Of a DNA stretch of 64,000 bases, positions 34,141 to 43,177 are shown piece by piece. Every line of letters starts with the position of its first letter. Position 1 is the stretch's first letter. Origin of the DNA: Pseudarthrobacter defluvii (GTDB lineage: Bacteria; Actinomycetota; Actinomycetes; Actinomycetales; Micrococcaceae); contig NZ_CP066362.1 of assembly GCF_030323865.1 (NCBI RefSeq), positions 3,534,001 through 3,598,000 of the forward strand. Reading direction: 5' to 3'. Position numbers and translations under genes: made by a program. The notes below the pieces were generated by a model that did no database searches, was not told where the DNA came from, and saw only the letters and a list, made by a program, of their open reading frames with translations.

Positions 34141-35673
34141 TTAGAGGGCGGGAAGGGCGGGCGTGCTGTCCGCCGTCGGGCTCTTTACTTCAGCTGTGGT
34201 GCGCGGTTCCAGGGCGAGGTAGCGGATGTGCTGCCGCGGGCCCAGGATGGCGTACACCCCGGCGCTCGTCAGGCCGCCGGCCAGCCAGGACAGGTCCCAG
34301 CCGCCCAACGCGACAGCGATGGGGCCCTGCATGACGGGGATCAGGCCGTACATGAACAGCCACGTCGCGAAGATCCCGGCCACGAGGGAGATGACCCCCG
34401 CCCAGTTGACGACGGGCAGCCGCTTGGTGCCAACGCCGTCGAACAGCCGCTCCGTGCCGCCGGGCCAGCGCTTCTCCAGCCAGAAGTAGTGCACCAGCAT
34501 GATCCCGCCCCAGGCTGCCACCCAGGCGACCAGGCCGATCAGCCAGGCGTCGAGCACCGCGGCGAAGTCCTCCTGGAAGATGAAGAACACGACGGCGGCG
34601 AGCGAGAAGACGCCGACGAACAGGTTGAGCTTGCGGCGGCTGATGGAGATGTCCAGAGCCTGCGTGGCCACCGAGAAGGTGTAGATGTTCAGGATGTTGG
34701 TGGCGATGGGCCCATGGAGCACCATCAGCAGCACCGGCAGCGCCATGGCGCCGAAGTTCAGGACAATCAGCTTGCCGGGATCGATCTCGCCGCTGTTGGT
34801 GGCCAGGCTGGCGCCCAGGACGCCGAGCCACACCACGGGGATGAACTGGCCCAGGACTGAGGCCAGGTAGACCTTCTTCTTGGGGACGCTGGTGCTGACG
34901 AACCGGGAGTAGTCCGCGGCGTAGGTGAACCAGGTGATGCCCCAGCCGATTCCGATGGCGGTCATGACGGCGCTCATGGCGGCGATGCGCTCGGAGCCTT
35001 CCAGGATGGCGCCGGCCGGTCCGGCGTAGCCCCAGTTGATGTCCATTCCGAACCAGGCCACGGCGGACATGACGGCGAGGATAAGGATGGTGGGCGGCAC
35101 GGTCCACTTTTCAAAGGCGGCGATGGCCTTGTAGCCGAACCAGGCGATGGCCACCTGGAGGGCCATGATGAAGGTGGCGACGCCGATCTTCCAGCCGTAG
35201 TTGGGCGCTTCCGGGTCAACCCAGCCCAGGGTTCCGAAGAGTGCCATGACCAGGTCCAGGATGATCCAGGTGTTCACCGCGCACCAGCCGATGACCAGCA
35301 GGGCCTGGATTGCGGCCGGCAGGTAGTTGCCGCGCCGTCCGAATGCTGCCCGGGCCAGGACCATGCCGGTGGCTCCGGTCCGCTGGCCCAAAAGGACGAA
35401 GCAGCCAAAGAGCAGCATGCCGATCAGGTTGCCCAGCACCAGGACGGTGATGGTGTCCGCGAGCCCGAGCCCCAGCTGGATACCGAGCGCCCCCAGCACC
35501 CAGTTGATGGGAGCCAGGTTGGCGCCCGCCCAGATCCAGAACTGGCCGGATACCTTGCGTGTGCGTGCGGATTCGGGAATGGGCTGCAGCCAGGCTTCGT
35601 GGTCCACGGCGTTGTGGTCCTCGGTTGCCTGGGCAGGTTGGCCGTGCGTGGCTGTTGAAAGCTTTTCTTGCAT
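34141..35673 (-). CDS. NCS1 family permease (cytosine/purine/allantoin type)
   Basis: A 510-residue twelve-helix transporter. FWIWAGANLAPINWVLGALG at the N-terminus and WFTYAADYSRFVSTSVPKKK in the middle are NCS1 signatures. ATG 35673 is chosen because GGAGG stands five bases before it. It is probably the first gene of an operon with the deacetylase (57-base gap) and amidohydrolase. The substrate is likely a nucleobase, hydantoin or allantoin, not determinable here. It is divergent from the PucR regulator. Confidence 0.93.
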   Translation of the reverse strand: MQEKLSTATHGQPAQATEDHNAVDHEAWLQPIPESARTRKVSGQFWIWAGANLAPINWVLGALGIQLGLGLADTITVLVLGNLIGMLLFGCFVLLGQRTGATGMVLARAAFGRRGNYLPAAIQALLVIGWCAVNTWIILDLVMALFGTLGWVDPEAPNYGWKIGVATFIMALQVAIAWFGYKAIAAFEKWTVPPTILILAVMSAVAWFGMDINWGYAGPAGAILEGSERIAAMSAVMTAIGIGWGITWFTYAADYSRFVSTSVPKKKVYLASVLGQFIPVVWLGVLGASLATNSGEIDPGKLIVLNFGAMALPVLLMVLHGPIATNILNIYTFSVATQALDISISRRKLNLFVGVFSLAAVVFFIFQEDFAAVLDAWLIGLVAWVAAWGGIMLVHYFWLEKRWPGGTERLFDGVGTKRLPVVNWAGVISLVAGIFATWLFMYGLIPVMQGPIAVALGGWDLSWLAGGLTSAGVYAILGPRQHIRYLALEPRTTAEVKSPTADSTPALPAL

Positions 35674-35779
35674 GGGGGCCTCCGTGAGGTGGATAAGTAC
35701 CAAAAGGCTATGTGGCCCCCATCACAAGGAACAAGATACGATCTGTCTAGCAGAATCTCCTACTACGTTACGGAACGTC

Positions 35780-37396
35780 GTGTCAGTGTTTCTTGGCGAA
35801 ATACTCGCCCATCCCGCCCTCGCCGCCGCCGACCCCGTGGTCCACCCCTTGGGCGTGGTGGCCGACGCGCAGCCCGTCCGCTGGGTGCACTCGAGCGAAG
35901 TACTGGACATCGCTCCCCTGCTCCGCGGCGGCGAGCTGCTGCTCTGCGGCGGCATCACGCTGGCCACGGCCACGCCCGCCAGGCGTGAAGATTACGTGCG
36001 CGAGCTGGCACAGCGCGGCATTGCGGCCCTGGCCATCGAGACCGGCGGGGCGCTGCCGGAGATTCCGGCCGACATGCTTCACAAGGCAGAGGAGTTCGGC
36101 CTGCCCGTGGTGGAGCTGCGCAAGGTGGTGCCCTTCGTCGGCGTCATGCAGGCCATCAACTCCATGCTGGTCAGCGAGTCCGTGGGTCACCTGCAGCAGG
36201 CCGATGCCGCCACCCGCGCCATGGCCGCGGAGCTGGCCCACGGCGCCTCGCTGGACAAGATCCTGGCTGTGCTGGCGGGAATCACCGGTTCCGCCGTGAA
36301 GCTCACATCCCCGTGGGGCGTCACCATGGGAAGCGCAGTGCCGGAGGGGTGGAACGGCGAGGTCACTGCCGGAGGCGGGGCCCGGGCGGTGGAGGAAGGA
36401 GCAGCGGACGACGCCGGCTCCGGGCCGGGCGGGCATGGCGACTTCAGCGGGGCTGCTGCTGGAAGAGTGATCAGCGTGGACATCCCCGTACGCGGCGTCC
36501 TGATGGGCCGGCTGGAGGTATTGGTCCCGCCAACGGCTGATACGGCGCTGGCGCAGGTGGCCGGGGAACGCGCCGTCGACATCCTGGGCCTGGCGCTGCT
36601 GCAGCATACGCCTCCCGGGCTGCATGCCCTCGCAGGTGCGGAACTGATGCGGGCAGTGCTTAATTCAGCTCCGGAGTGGCGCCTCGAGCAGCTGGCTCCC
36701 GGGGCCGGGTTTCCCACGGATTCCCCGGCTGTGGTGGCGGCCATCCATGCCGCGGCACCGCAGGAGCTGCGGGGCGCCGTCGAAAACTTCCTGAGCTCAC
36801 GGCGGATCCCCTGCGCCGCGTACCTGGACGACGCCGAGCTGGTGGTGATGATCGGCCTGCCCTGCACCGAGCCCCCGGGTGAGCGGCGGCAGCTTCTGGA
36901 ATCCCTGCGGGGACTGGAGGGCGACCATGATGCCGTGATCGCGGTGGGCCCCCCCGTAGCCCGTGTTGCGGAAGCGGCCTGGTCACTGGCGGAGGCGCGC
37001 CGGGCCTTGGACGTGCGGCAGATCCGGCGCCGCAATGCCTCGCCGCGCCGGCGGTCTACGGCCCGCGCCCTGGTGGTGGTTGACGCCCAGGATACCGCCG
37101 TGGAAAGCCTCGCCCTCACGTGCCTCGATACCTCCGCGCGTGAGGCGTTCGTCAACCGGCAGCTGCGGGCCGTGCTGGAGCATGATGCCCAGCGGCAATC
37201 CCAGCTTCTGGAGACTCTGCAGGTGTGGCTGGACTCCGGGTGCAATACGGCCCAGTCCGCCCGCGAACTGCACCTGGAACGGCAGTCGATGCACCACAGG
37301 CTGCAGCGGATTTTCGAGCTGTGCGGCGGTGATCCGCGCGGCACGGGCCGGCTGGCGGCACTGCACCTGGCGGCCAGGATGGCCGGGCTGCCGTGA
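35780..37396 (+). CDS. PucR family transcriptional regulator
   Basis: A 538-residue regulator. The N-terminal PucR domain begins VFLGEILAHPALAAADPVVH and contains GELLLCGGITLATATP. The C-terminal PucR helix-turn-helix is CNTAQSARELHLERQSMHHR. The start is uncertain: GTG 35780 or GTG 35786, with no strong binding site; the open frame extends far upstream into antisense of the permease. PucR controls purine catabolism genes in Bacillus. Here it probably regulates the divergent permease operon. Confidence 0.9.
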   Translation: MSVFLGEILAHPALAAADPVVHPLGVVADAQPVRWVHSSEVLDIAPLLRGGELLLCGGITLATATPARREDYVRELAQRGIAALAIETGGALPEIPADMLHKAEEFGLPVVELRKVVPFVGVMQAINSMLVSESVGHLQQADAATRAMAAELAHGASLDKILAVLAGITGSAVKLTSPWGVTMGSAVPEGWNGEVTAGGGARAVEEGAADDAGSGPGGHGDFSGAAAGRVISVDIPVRGVLMGRLEVLVPPTADTALAQVAGERAVDILGLALLQHTPPGLHALAGAELMRAVLNSAPEWRLEQLAPGAGFPTDSPAVVAAIHAAAPQELRGAVENFLSSRRIPCAAYLDDAELVVMIGLPCTEPPGERRQLLESLRGLEGDHDAVIAVGPPVARVAEAAWSLAEARRALDVRQIRRRNASPRRRSTARALVVVDAQDTAVESLALTCLDTSAREAFVNRQLRAVLEHDAQRQSQLLETLQVWLDSGCNTAQSARELHLERQSMHHRLQRIFELCGGDPRGTGRLAALHLAARMAGLP

Positions 37397-37455
37397 TGAT
37401 CGAGTCCGCGACGGGCCGTCATCCCCTGTTTCACCAAAAGGGAGACGGGAGCGTG

Positions 37456-37860
37456 TTACCCGTCAGCACCAACGATGGCGCCGCCCAGCCACTTCTTGAC
37501 CTGGTCGGGCGCAGCCGTTGTGACCGTCCAGTTCCTGCCGACGTTCACAGCCGTCTGATCCTGGGGCGTCCTCATCGCCAACTGGGCGTCCTGGGAGGCA
37601 TCGTTCGGATACAGGGCCATTCCGATCTCCCCGCAGTACCCTGATGTGGATGCGTACTTCGCATGGTTGGCCAATTGGAGTTCCGGGCACTGAAAGCCTG
37701 CTCCTTCCAAGGCCACCCTCAAGTCCTCAAGGGTTTCAAACGTTCCGCCGTCAGTAGGTGGCGCTGACTCCGGCGGGCTTCCCCATGGTCCGCTGCAACC
37801 AGCCAAGGCCACGGACACGGCCATCCCGGTCGCGACGACTGCGCTGCGCATACTTTTCAC
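37456..37860 (-). CDS. Small putative lipoprotein
   Basis: A 134-residue exported protein. The signal peptide ends with the lipobox SVALAGCSGPWG. The mature part contains FQCPELQLANHAKYASTSGY and two cysteines that could pair. No family is recognised. It converges on the PucR gene with a 59-base gap. ATG 37860 is used; an internal ATG four codons later is possible. Confidence 0.75.
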   Translation of the reverse strand: MKSMRSAVVATGMAVSVALAGCSGPWGSPPESAPPTDGGTFETLEDLRVALEGAGFQCPELQLANHAKYASTSGYCGEIGMALYPNDASQDAQLAMRTPQDQTAVNVGRNWTVTTAAPDQVKKWLGGAIVGADG

Positions 37861-37999
37861 AAGTCCCCCTGCTGTGATCGGCGTCTTTCAAACTACCAGC
37901 CGTTTTGGGGAAGCTGCGGCGGGTGCGCTGCAATGCCTGCCTGCGCTTAGGCTTCTGCGGGTGAACGGCGGGTCAGGTGGGCCCCTGTAGAGTTGCCTG

Positions 38000-38251
38000 A
38001 TGCTTGAGATCCGCCCGAACTGCGAGTGTTGCGACCGCGACATTTCTCCATCCGACGAGGCGTACATCTGCACGTTCGAGTGCACGTGGTGTCCGGACTG
38101 CGTCGGACGCTTTCCGAATGGTTCTTGTCCCAACTGCGGAGGAGACCTTCAGCGACGTCCCACCCGGCCGGCCGCCGCCTTGGTCAACAACCCGGCCAGC
38201 ACCAACAGGGTTGTAGCCCCGGATTGCCTCAAGAAGTTCGCCGGGAACTAA
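38000..38251 (+). CDS. DUF1272 domain protein
   Basis: An 83-residue protein with eight cysteines in paired C-x2-C arrangements: NCECCDRDI, FECTWCPDCV and GSCPNCGGDLQ. This is the DUF1272 pattern, a probable zinc-ribbon-like fold of unknown function. It has a polar Pro/Arg-rich tail. It stands alone. Confidence 0.9.
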   Translation: MLEIRPNCECCDRDISPSDEAYICTFECTWCPDCVGRFPNGSCPNCGGDLQRRPTRPAAALVNNPASTNRVVAPDCLKKFAGN

Positions 38252-38318
38252 GCGACTTCCGGGGTCAGGCGAGAAAGCGGGCACTGCGGTGGAGCTGATG
38301 CGGTGTCAGGCACCCGGC

Positions 38319-38882
38319 TCAGCGCCTGGTCTCATACCTGGTGAGGACCACACCGTCGGGAAACGTCCGGGTTTCCAGCAAGCTCAGGTTCACCCACTTG
38401 TCCAAGGCTGTGAAGAACGGTGTGCCGCCGCCCACCAGGACCGGATGGGTGACCATCGCGTACTCGTCAATCAGCCCGGCCCGCATGGCCGCCGCGGCGA
38501 GTGTGGCACCGGTGATATCCATTGGCCCGCCGTCGTCGGCCTTGAGCCGGCTGATCTCGGTGACCGCGTCGCCGGTGACCAAACGGGTATTCCAGTCCAC
38601 CGTGCTGATCGTCGAGGAGAAGACCACCTTCGGCATGTCGCGCCAGCGATGGGCAAACTCGACCTCCGCCGGTGTGGCGCCCGGCTGCTGGTCGGCGGTG
38701 GGCCAGTGGGAGCTCATCGTCTCCCAGAGTCTTCGCCCATACAGCGCCAGGCCCGTCGCCCCCACCCGGTCGGACCACCACTGGAACAGCTCGTCACTCG
38801 GCGTACTCCAGCTGAGGTCGTCGCCGGGTGCAGCGATGTAGCCATCAAGGCTCACGTTCATGCCAAAGGCCAGTTTACGCAT
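38319..38882 (-). CDS. Dihydrofolate reductase family protein (RibD C-terminal fold)
   Basis: A 187-residue protein with MNVSLDGYIAAPGDDLSW near the start and YGRRLWETMSSHWPTADQQP as the second signature. These place it in the RibD C-terminal/YwjB-like reductase family, commonly annotated as dihydrofolate reductase family. It probably uses NADPH; the substrate is unknown. It is not a housekeeping folA. Confidence 0.93.
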   Translation of the reverse strand: MRKLAFGMNVSLDGYIAAPGDDLSWSTPSDELFQWWSDRVGATGLALYGRRLWETMSSHWPTADQQPGATPAEVEFAHRWRDMPKVVFSSTISTVDWNTRLVTGDAVTEISRLKADDGGPMDITGATLAAAAMRAGLIDEYAMVTHPVLVGGGTPFFTALDKWVNLSLLETRTFPDGVVLTRYETRR

Positions 38883-38930
38883 GGCGTCAGTCTCCCGTGG
38901 GCGGCTATGAGTTGTACAGGCCTGCCGGCG

Positions 38931-39767
38931 TCAGTTTGCCGGCCTGCCGCCCAGGCGCGTGGTCACCTTGGCGGCCGCCGCAACGCAGGCCTCGCCCAGG
39001 CTCTCGAACTGCTCCTTGGACACCCTGAACCGGGGCGCGGGAATGAGGACGGCGGCCACCACGTCACCGCGGTGGTCGCGGACGGGCGCGGCCACGCCCA
39101 CCTCGTCCATGGACGATTCGCCGTAGTTTCCCGCCCATCCCCGCTGCTCCACGTCCCGGAGCCTTGTTTCGTAAGCCGCCAGGCCGTCGTCGTCCATTCC
39201 CGGGAAGGTGATGGTGCCGCTCCTCAGCAGCTCCCGCACCCGCTCGGCCGGAAGGGTGGACAGGAAGACCTGGACGGAGGCGCTCATGGCGTCCCGGTAG
39301 CGGGCGCCCAGCGGCGTGGTGTGCTTGATCTGGTGGTGGCTTGCGATCTGCTCCACGCAGATGGCCTCATCCCCGTTCCACAGCATGAGGGCGCTGGTCT
39401 CGCCGGTCTGCTCGGTCAATTGCCGCAGGACCGGGTAGGCAACGCGGCGTTCCTCCATTTCCGCCAGCAGCGGTCCGGCGACGGCGATGAGCCCCAGGCC
39501 CAGCCGGAAGCGCTTGGTCTCCGGGTCCCGCTCCACCAGGTTTTCCTGCTCGAACGTGGCCAGGATCCGGGACACGCTGCTTTTGTGCATGCCCACCCGG
39601 TTGGCAATCTCCGTGACACCCAGCAGCGGCTCATCCGCGGTGAAGGTGCGCAGGACGGCGATGGCATTGACGACGACGGAGGCGCCCTTCGCGTCCGGCC
39701 CGCCGTTGGTGCCGCTTCCGTTGCCGTTGCTGTCGGGGGTCTTTGCAGGAGTCATGGTGGATACCAT
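38931..39767 (-). CDS. IclR family transcriptional regulator
   Basis: A 278-residue regulator. After a low-complexity N-terminus (Asn/Gly/Thr-rich), the helix-turn-helix is VTEIANRVGMHKSSVSRILA and the effector domain contains GMDDDGLAAYETRLRDVEQR. It is the third gene after the transporter and creatinase on the same strand. It is probably the regulator of creatine use here; the paired GTTGC/GCAAC dyads at 42593 and 42739 are candidate sites. Confidence 0.93.
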   Translation of the reverse strand: MVSTMTPAKTPDSNGNGSGTNGGPDAKGASVVVNAIAVLRTFTADEPLLGVTEIANRVGMHKSSVSRILATFEQENLVERDPETKRFRLGLGLIAVAGPLLAEMEERRVAYPVLRQLTEQTGETSALMLWNGDEAICVEQIASHHQIKHTTPLGARYRDAMSASVQVFLSTLPAERVRELLRSGTITFPGMDDDGLAAYETRLRDVEQRGWAGNYGESSMDEVGVAAPVRDHRGDVVAAVLIPAPRFRVSKEQFESLGEACVAAAAKVTTRLGGRPAN

Positions 39768-39854
39768 CTTTCCCTATCGTTGGCGGCAGACGCCGAAAGC
39801 GGCGCCGTGGCCTGAACTGCTCAGTCCACGGCGCCGCTCTCACTCTTCAATGGG

Positions 39855-41111
39855 TTATCCCTCGATGATGTTGTGCTCGGGACCAAACGGGAACTTGGTG
39901 ATGTTCTCGACAGAGTTGTCCTCGCCGATGACCAGGATGTCGTGCTCGCGGTAGCCGCCGGCGCCGGGCAGGCCGTCCGCCACTGTGATCATGGGCTCCA
40001 TGGAGACCACCATGCCGGGTTCCAGGACGGTGTCGATGTCCTCGCGCAGCTCCAGGCCGGCTTCGCGGCCGTAGTAGTGGCTGAGGACGCCGAAGGAGTG
40101 GCCGTAGCCGAAGGTGCGGTTGGCCAGCAGGCCGTGGCTGATGTAGATCTCATTGAGTTCGGCAGCGATGTCCTTGCAGACGGCGCCGGGCTTGATGAGT
40201 TCCAGGCCGCGCTTGTGGACCTCCACGTTGATGTTCCACAGCTCCAGCGACCGCTCGTCCGGCTGGCCCAGGAAGAGGGTGCGCTCCAGTGCGGTGTAGT
40301 AGCCGGAGGTCATGGGGAAGCAGTTGAGCGAGAGGATGTCGCCCTGCTGCAGCTTGCGGGTGGTGGCCCAGTTGTGGGCGCCGTCGGTGTTGATGCCGGA
40401 CTGGAACCACACCCAAGTGTCGCGGACCTCGCGGTGCGGGAACGTGCGGGCGATCTCGTGCACCATGGCTTCGGTGCCGATCAGGGCAACCTCGTACTCG
40501 CTGATGCCTTCGCGGATGGCGTTGCGGATGGCTTCGCCGCCGAGGTCGCCGATGCGGGCGCCGTGCTTGATGACCTCGATTTCCTCGGCGGACTTGATCA
40601 TGCGCTGGCGCATGGCGTCCTGGGAAACATCCAGCAGCTGGGCGCCCGGGAAGGCGGCGGCGATCTTCTCGCGGGTCAGGCCGGGGAGGAAGTCATCCTC
40701 GACGCCGATCCGGTTGGCTTTGACGCCGCGCTGGCGCAGGGCCTCCTGCAGGCCGAAGTAGAAGTTGTCGCGGCGCCAGTCGGTGTAGACGATGTTCTCG
40801 CCGTAGGACGTGCGCCACGGCATGCCGGCGTCGATGTTGGCGGTGACGGTGACCGAGTCGTCTGCGGTGACGACGAGGGCGTAGTTGCGGCCAAACGTGG
40901 TGTACAGGAAGTCGGAGTAGTACTTGATGCCGTGGTAGCTGGTGAGGATGACGGCGTCCAGGTCCTTGGCGGCCATGATCTTGCGCAGGCCGCCCAGGCG
41001 GCGCTCGAACTCCGCGTCGGAGAACGTGAGCTTGCCCTTGGAACCGATGTGCAGGACCTTGAGGCGCTCGAGTTCGGCGATGGAGGACGCGTTGTCAGCG
41101 GTGATAGTCAC
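39855..41111 (-). CDS. Creatinase (creatine amidinohydrolase, M24 fold)
   Basis: A 418-residue pita-bread-fold enzyme that hydrolyses creatine to sarcosine and urea (EC 3.5.3.3). The region WFQSGINTDGAHNWATTRKL holds the catalytic His. TFGYGHSFGVLSHYYGREAG and ELREDIDTVLEPGMVVSMEP match, from memory, the Pseudomonas creatinase almost word for word; no alignment was run. It lacks the dimetal ligand set of prolidases, as creatinases do. The start is GTG 41111 with AAAGG upstream. An MHS transporter is upstream and IclR downstream. No sarcosine oxidase or creatininase gene is in the window. Confidence 0.85.
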   Translation of the reverse strand: MTITADNASSIAELERLKVLHIGSKGKLTFSDAEFERRLGGLRKIMAAKDLDAVILTSYHGIKYYSDFLYTTFGRNYALVVTADDSVTVTANIDAGMPWRTSYGENIVYTDWRRDNFYFGLQEALRQRGVKANRIGVEDDFLPGLTREKIAAAFPGAQLLDVSQDAMRQRMIKSAEEIEVIKHGARIGDLGGEAIRNAIREGISEYEVALIGTEAMVHEIARTFPHREVRDTWVWFQSGINTDGAHNWATTRKLQQGDILSLNCFPMTSGYYTALERTLFLGQPDERSLELWNINVEVHKRGLELIKPGAVCKDIAAELNEIYISHGLLANRTFGYGHSFGVLSHYYGREAGLELREDIDTVLEPGMVVSMEPMITVADGLPGAGGYREHDILVIGEDNSVENITKFPFGPEHNIIEG

Positions 41112-41199
41112 GAAGGTGTGCCTTTCTAATGGGTGCCGGCCACGGTTGTGCAGCCGGTGTTGGTTTGCGTAATGAGGATGGTTTGTGGAGACCTCTTGG

Positions 41200-42570
41200 T
41201 CAGAGGTGCTTGAGGGGCTTCCGTGAGGTTTCGGCCGCGAACAGCACGGCCATCAGGGACACGGCGGAGGCGGCCACGAGGTACCAGCCGGGGGCCAGCT
41301 TGCTCTGGGTCATGCCGATCAGCAGGGTGGCCATGAACGGTGCGGTGCCGCCGAAGAGCGCGTTGGAGAGGTTGAAGCTGACGGCGAAGCCGCTGTAGCG
41401 GACCTTGGTGGGGAACAGTTCGGCCAGGAAGCTGGGCAGCGTTCCGTCGTTCAGGGTGAGCATGCCGCCCAGCAGGATCTGGACCAGGACGATCACCAGG
41501 AAGTTGCCGGTGTCCAGCAGCATGAAAGCGGGAACGGTCAGCAGCATGAACAGCACGGAGGCAGTGATCAGCATGCGCTTGCGGCCGAAGCGGTCCGACG
41601 CGATGCCGGTCAGGAAGATGAAGCCGATGTAGCTGGCCAGGGCGATGGTGGTGGCCAGGAAGGATTCGGTGGGGCCGAAGCCCAGTTCCTCGGAGAGGTA
41701 GGTGGGCATGTAGCTGAGGATGACGTAAAAGCCGACGGCGTTGAGCAGCACCGCGCCGCAGGCAATGATGAGCTGCTTGCGGTAGGTCCGGAACATGGCC
41801 AGCGCGGGCGCTTTGGGAGCAGATTCTTCCTGATCAGCCAGGGCGCGGAAGGCCGGGGTGTCCTCCAGCTTGGTGCGGATGTAGCGGCCGATCAGGCCCA
41901 TGGGAGCCGCCAGCAGGAATGGCAGCCGCCAGCCCCATTCGTGCAGCTGGTCCGTGCTCAGCACCGAGCTGAGGAGTGCCGCGATCAACGAGCCCAGGAG
42001 CAGGCCTGCCGCGGTGCTGGCGGGGACGACGGCGGCGTAGAGGCCGCGGCGGTGGGCCGGTGCGTATTCCACCAGGAAGGCGGATGCCCCTGCGTACTCA
42101 CCTGCGGCCGAGAAGCCCTGGACTACGCGGACCAGCAGCAGCAGCACCGGGGCCAGCAGCCCGATGGTTCCGTAGCCCGGGATGAGGGCGATGCAGAAGG
42201 TGGAGACGGACATGATGACGATGGACAGGGACAGGGCCTTGCGCCGGCCGAGCTTGTCACCGATGTGGCCCCAGAAGAATCCGCCCAGGGGACGGACGAA
42301 GAACGAGATGGCAAAGACGGCGAAGGTAGCCAGCAGCGCGGTCTGCCGGTCGGCTTCGGGGAAGAACACTGAGGAAATGACTGCGGCCAGGTAGCCGTAC
42401 ACCGCGTAATCGAACCATTCGACAAAGTTGCCGATGAAGCTCGCGGTGACCACCCGGCGTCGGACATCCTTGCTGGCCACAGCGTTGTCCGCGCCCTGGC
42501 CAGCCCGGGCCGAAGGGTTGGCGTCAGCGGCAACCACTCCTGCCCAGGGTGAGTTTTGTTCGGTACTCAT
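41200..42570 (-). CDS. MFS transporter, metabolite:H+ symporter type
   Basis: A 456-residue twelve-helix symporter of the MHS group (ProP-like). FIGNFVEWFDYAVYGYLAAV in helix 1 and GHIGDKLGRRKALSLSIVIM in the loop 2-3 motif are diagnostic. The cytoplasmic N-terminus is about 40 residues. It precedes the creatinase gene by 88 bases on the same strand and probably imports creatine or a related compound. The dyad GTTGCA-N5-TGCAAC at 42593-42609 lies 23 bases before the start codon. Confidence 0.93.
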   Translation of the reverse strand: MSTEQNSPWAGVVAADANPSARAGQGADNAVASKDVRRRVVTASFIGNFVEWFDYAVYGYLAAVISSVFFPEADRQTALLATFAVFAISFFVRPLGGFFWGHIGDKLGRRKALSLSIVIMSVSTFCIALIPGYGTIGLLAPVLLLLVRVVQGFSAAGEYAGASAFLVEYAPAHRRGLYAAVVPASTAAGLLLGSLIAALLSSVLSTDQLHEWGWRLPFLLAAPMGLIGRYIRTKLEDTPAFRALADQEESAPKAPALAMFRTYRKQLIIACGAVLLNAVGFYVILSYMPTYLSEELGFGPTESFLATTIALASYIGFIFLTGIASDRFGRKRMLITASVLFMLLTVPAFMLLDTGNFLVIVLVQILLGGMLTLNDGTLPSFLAELFPTKVRYSGFAVSFNLSNALFGGTAPFMATLLIGMTQSKLAPGWYLVAASAVSLMAVLFAAETSRKPLKHL

Positions 42571-42592
42571 GAAACCACCAATAAAAGTTGGA

Positions 42593-42609
42593 GTTGCATT
42601 GCTTGCAAC
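42593..42609. promoter_or_regulatory. GTTGCA / TGCAAC dyad upstream of the MHS transporter
   Basis: GTTGCA TTGCT TGCAAC is an inverted repeat with perfect 6-base arms. A related 17-base dyad, GTTGC and GCAAC arms, lies 146 bases away at 42739. They are candidate sites for the IclR-type regulator of this locus. The assignment is inferred from symmetry, repetition and place. Confidence 0.55.
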
Positions 42610-42738
42610 GTGGTTGTTTCAAGATAGGCCGTGACGCGCACCACAGTCAATAGGTTGCTGAATGATTAATGGTCGAAATGGCGGGCGTCCTGACTGGAGT
42701 CGCGACGCCTCGGTGCCTAGCTAGCCCAAACGGAGTCC

Positions 42739-42755
42739 GTTGCACTAAAAGCAAC
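42739..42755. promoter_or_regulatory. GTTGC / GCAAC dyad, second copy
   Basis: GTTGC ACTAAAA GCAAC shares the arms and 17-base length of the dyad at 42593-42609. A third partial half, GTTGTAATAAG, follows immediately at 42759. It lies in the 281-base gap between the transporter start and the ferredoxin end, which otherwise shows only the hairpin at 42793-42830. Confidence 0.45.
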
Positions 42756-42792
42756 CGCGTTGTAATAAGTGCGAAACATGGGGCCCAACGCA

Positions 42793-42830
42793 GCAATGGC
42801 CGCCAAGCGGGAGGGCTTGGCGGCCATTGC
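42793..42830. terminator. Terminator of the large catabolic operon
   Basis: GCAATGGCCGCCAAGC and GCTTGGCGGCCATTGC form a perfect 16-bp stem with a six-base GGGAGG loop. It is 22 bases past the ferredoxin stop on the minus strand and therefore closes the operon that runs from 51265 to 42852. Confidence 0.8.
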
Positions 42831-42851
42831 GGCGGGTGAAGTGAGGGGTAG

Positions 42852-43172
42852 CTACCGGGCAGGAACGGGTTCCCCTGCTATCACCGGATGGTCCCGGTGC
42901 AGGTTCCCCAGGGCTGACGCCCCCTGCGGTGACCCCAGCTCGGAGAAAAACTCCACGTTGGCCCATACGTAGTCGGCCCACTCATCCGGCACGTCGTCCG
43001 AGTAGTAGATGGCTTCCACCGGGCACACGGGATCACACGCACCGCAGTCCACGCATTCGGACGGGTGGATGTAGAGGGAGCGTTCGCCCTCGTAGATGCA
43101 GTCCACCGGGCATTCCTGGATGCAGGCCTTGTCCTTCACATCCACGCAGGGCTGGGCGATCACGTACGTCAT
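42852..43172 (-). CDS. Ferredoxin, 7Fe type (3Fe-4S plus 4Fe-4S)
   Basis: A 106-residue electron carrier. Cluster cysteines are Cys9, 17, 21 and 25 (KDKACIQECPVDCIYEG) and Cys40, 43, 46 and 50 (SECVDCGACDPVCPVEAIYY). The spacing is that of FdxA-type actinobacterial ferredoxins. It follows the aldehyde dehydrogenase by five bases at the end of the operon, so it may accept electrons from the FAD oxidoreductase or another enzyme of the pathway. The C-terminal 40 residues are acidic then hydrophobic and unremarkable. Confidence 0.93.
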   Translation of the reverse strand: MTYVIAQPCVDVKDKACIQECPVDCIYEGERSLYIHPSECVDCGACDPVCPVEAIYYSDDVPDEWADYVWANVEFFSELGSPQGASALGNLHRDHPVIAGEPVPAR

Positions 43173-43177
43173 GGAGG

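Noticed and set aside
33217..34860. A 547-residue plus-strand open frame opposite the deacetylase and permease genes
   Set aside because: It spans the junction of two real genes on the other strand and shows no family features.
39873..41129. A 418-residue plus-strand frame opposite creatinase
   Set aside because: Antisense artefact of high GC content; creatinase motifs on the minus strand are unambiguous.
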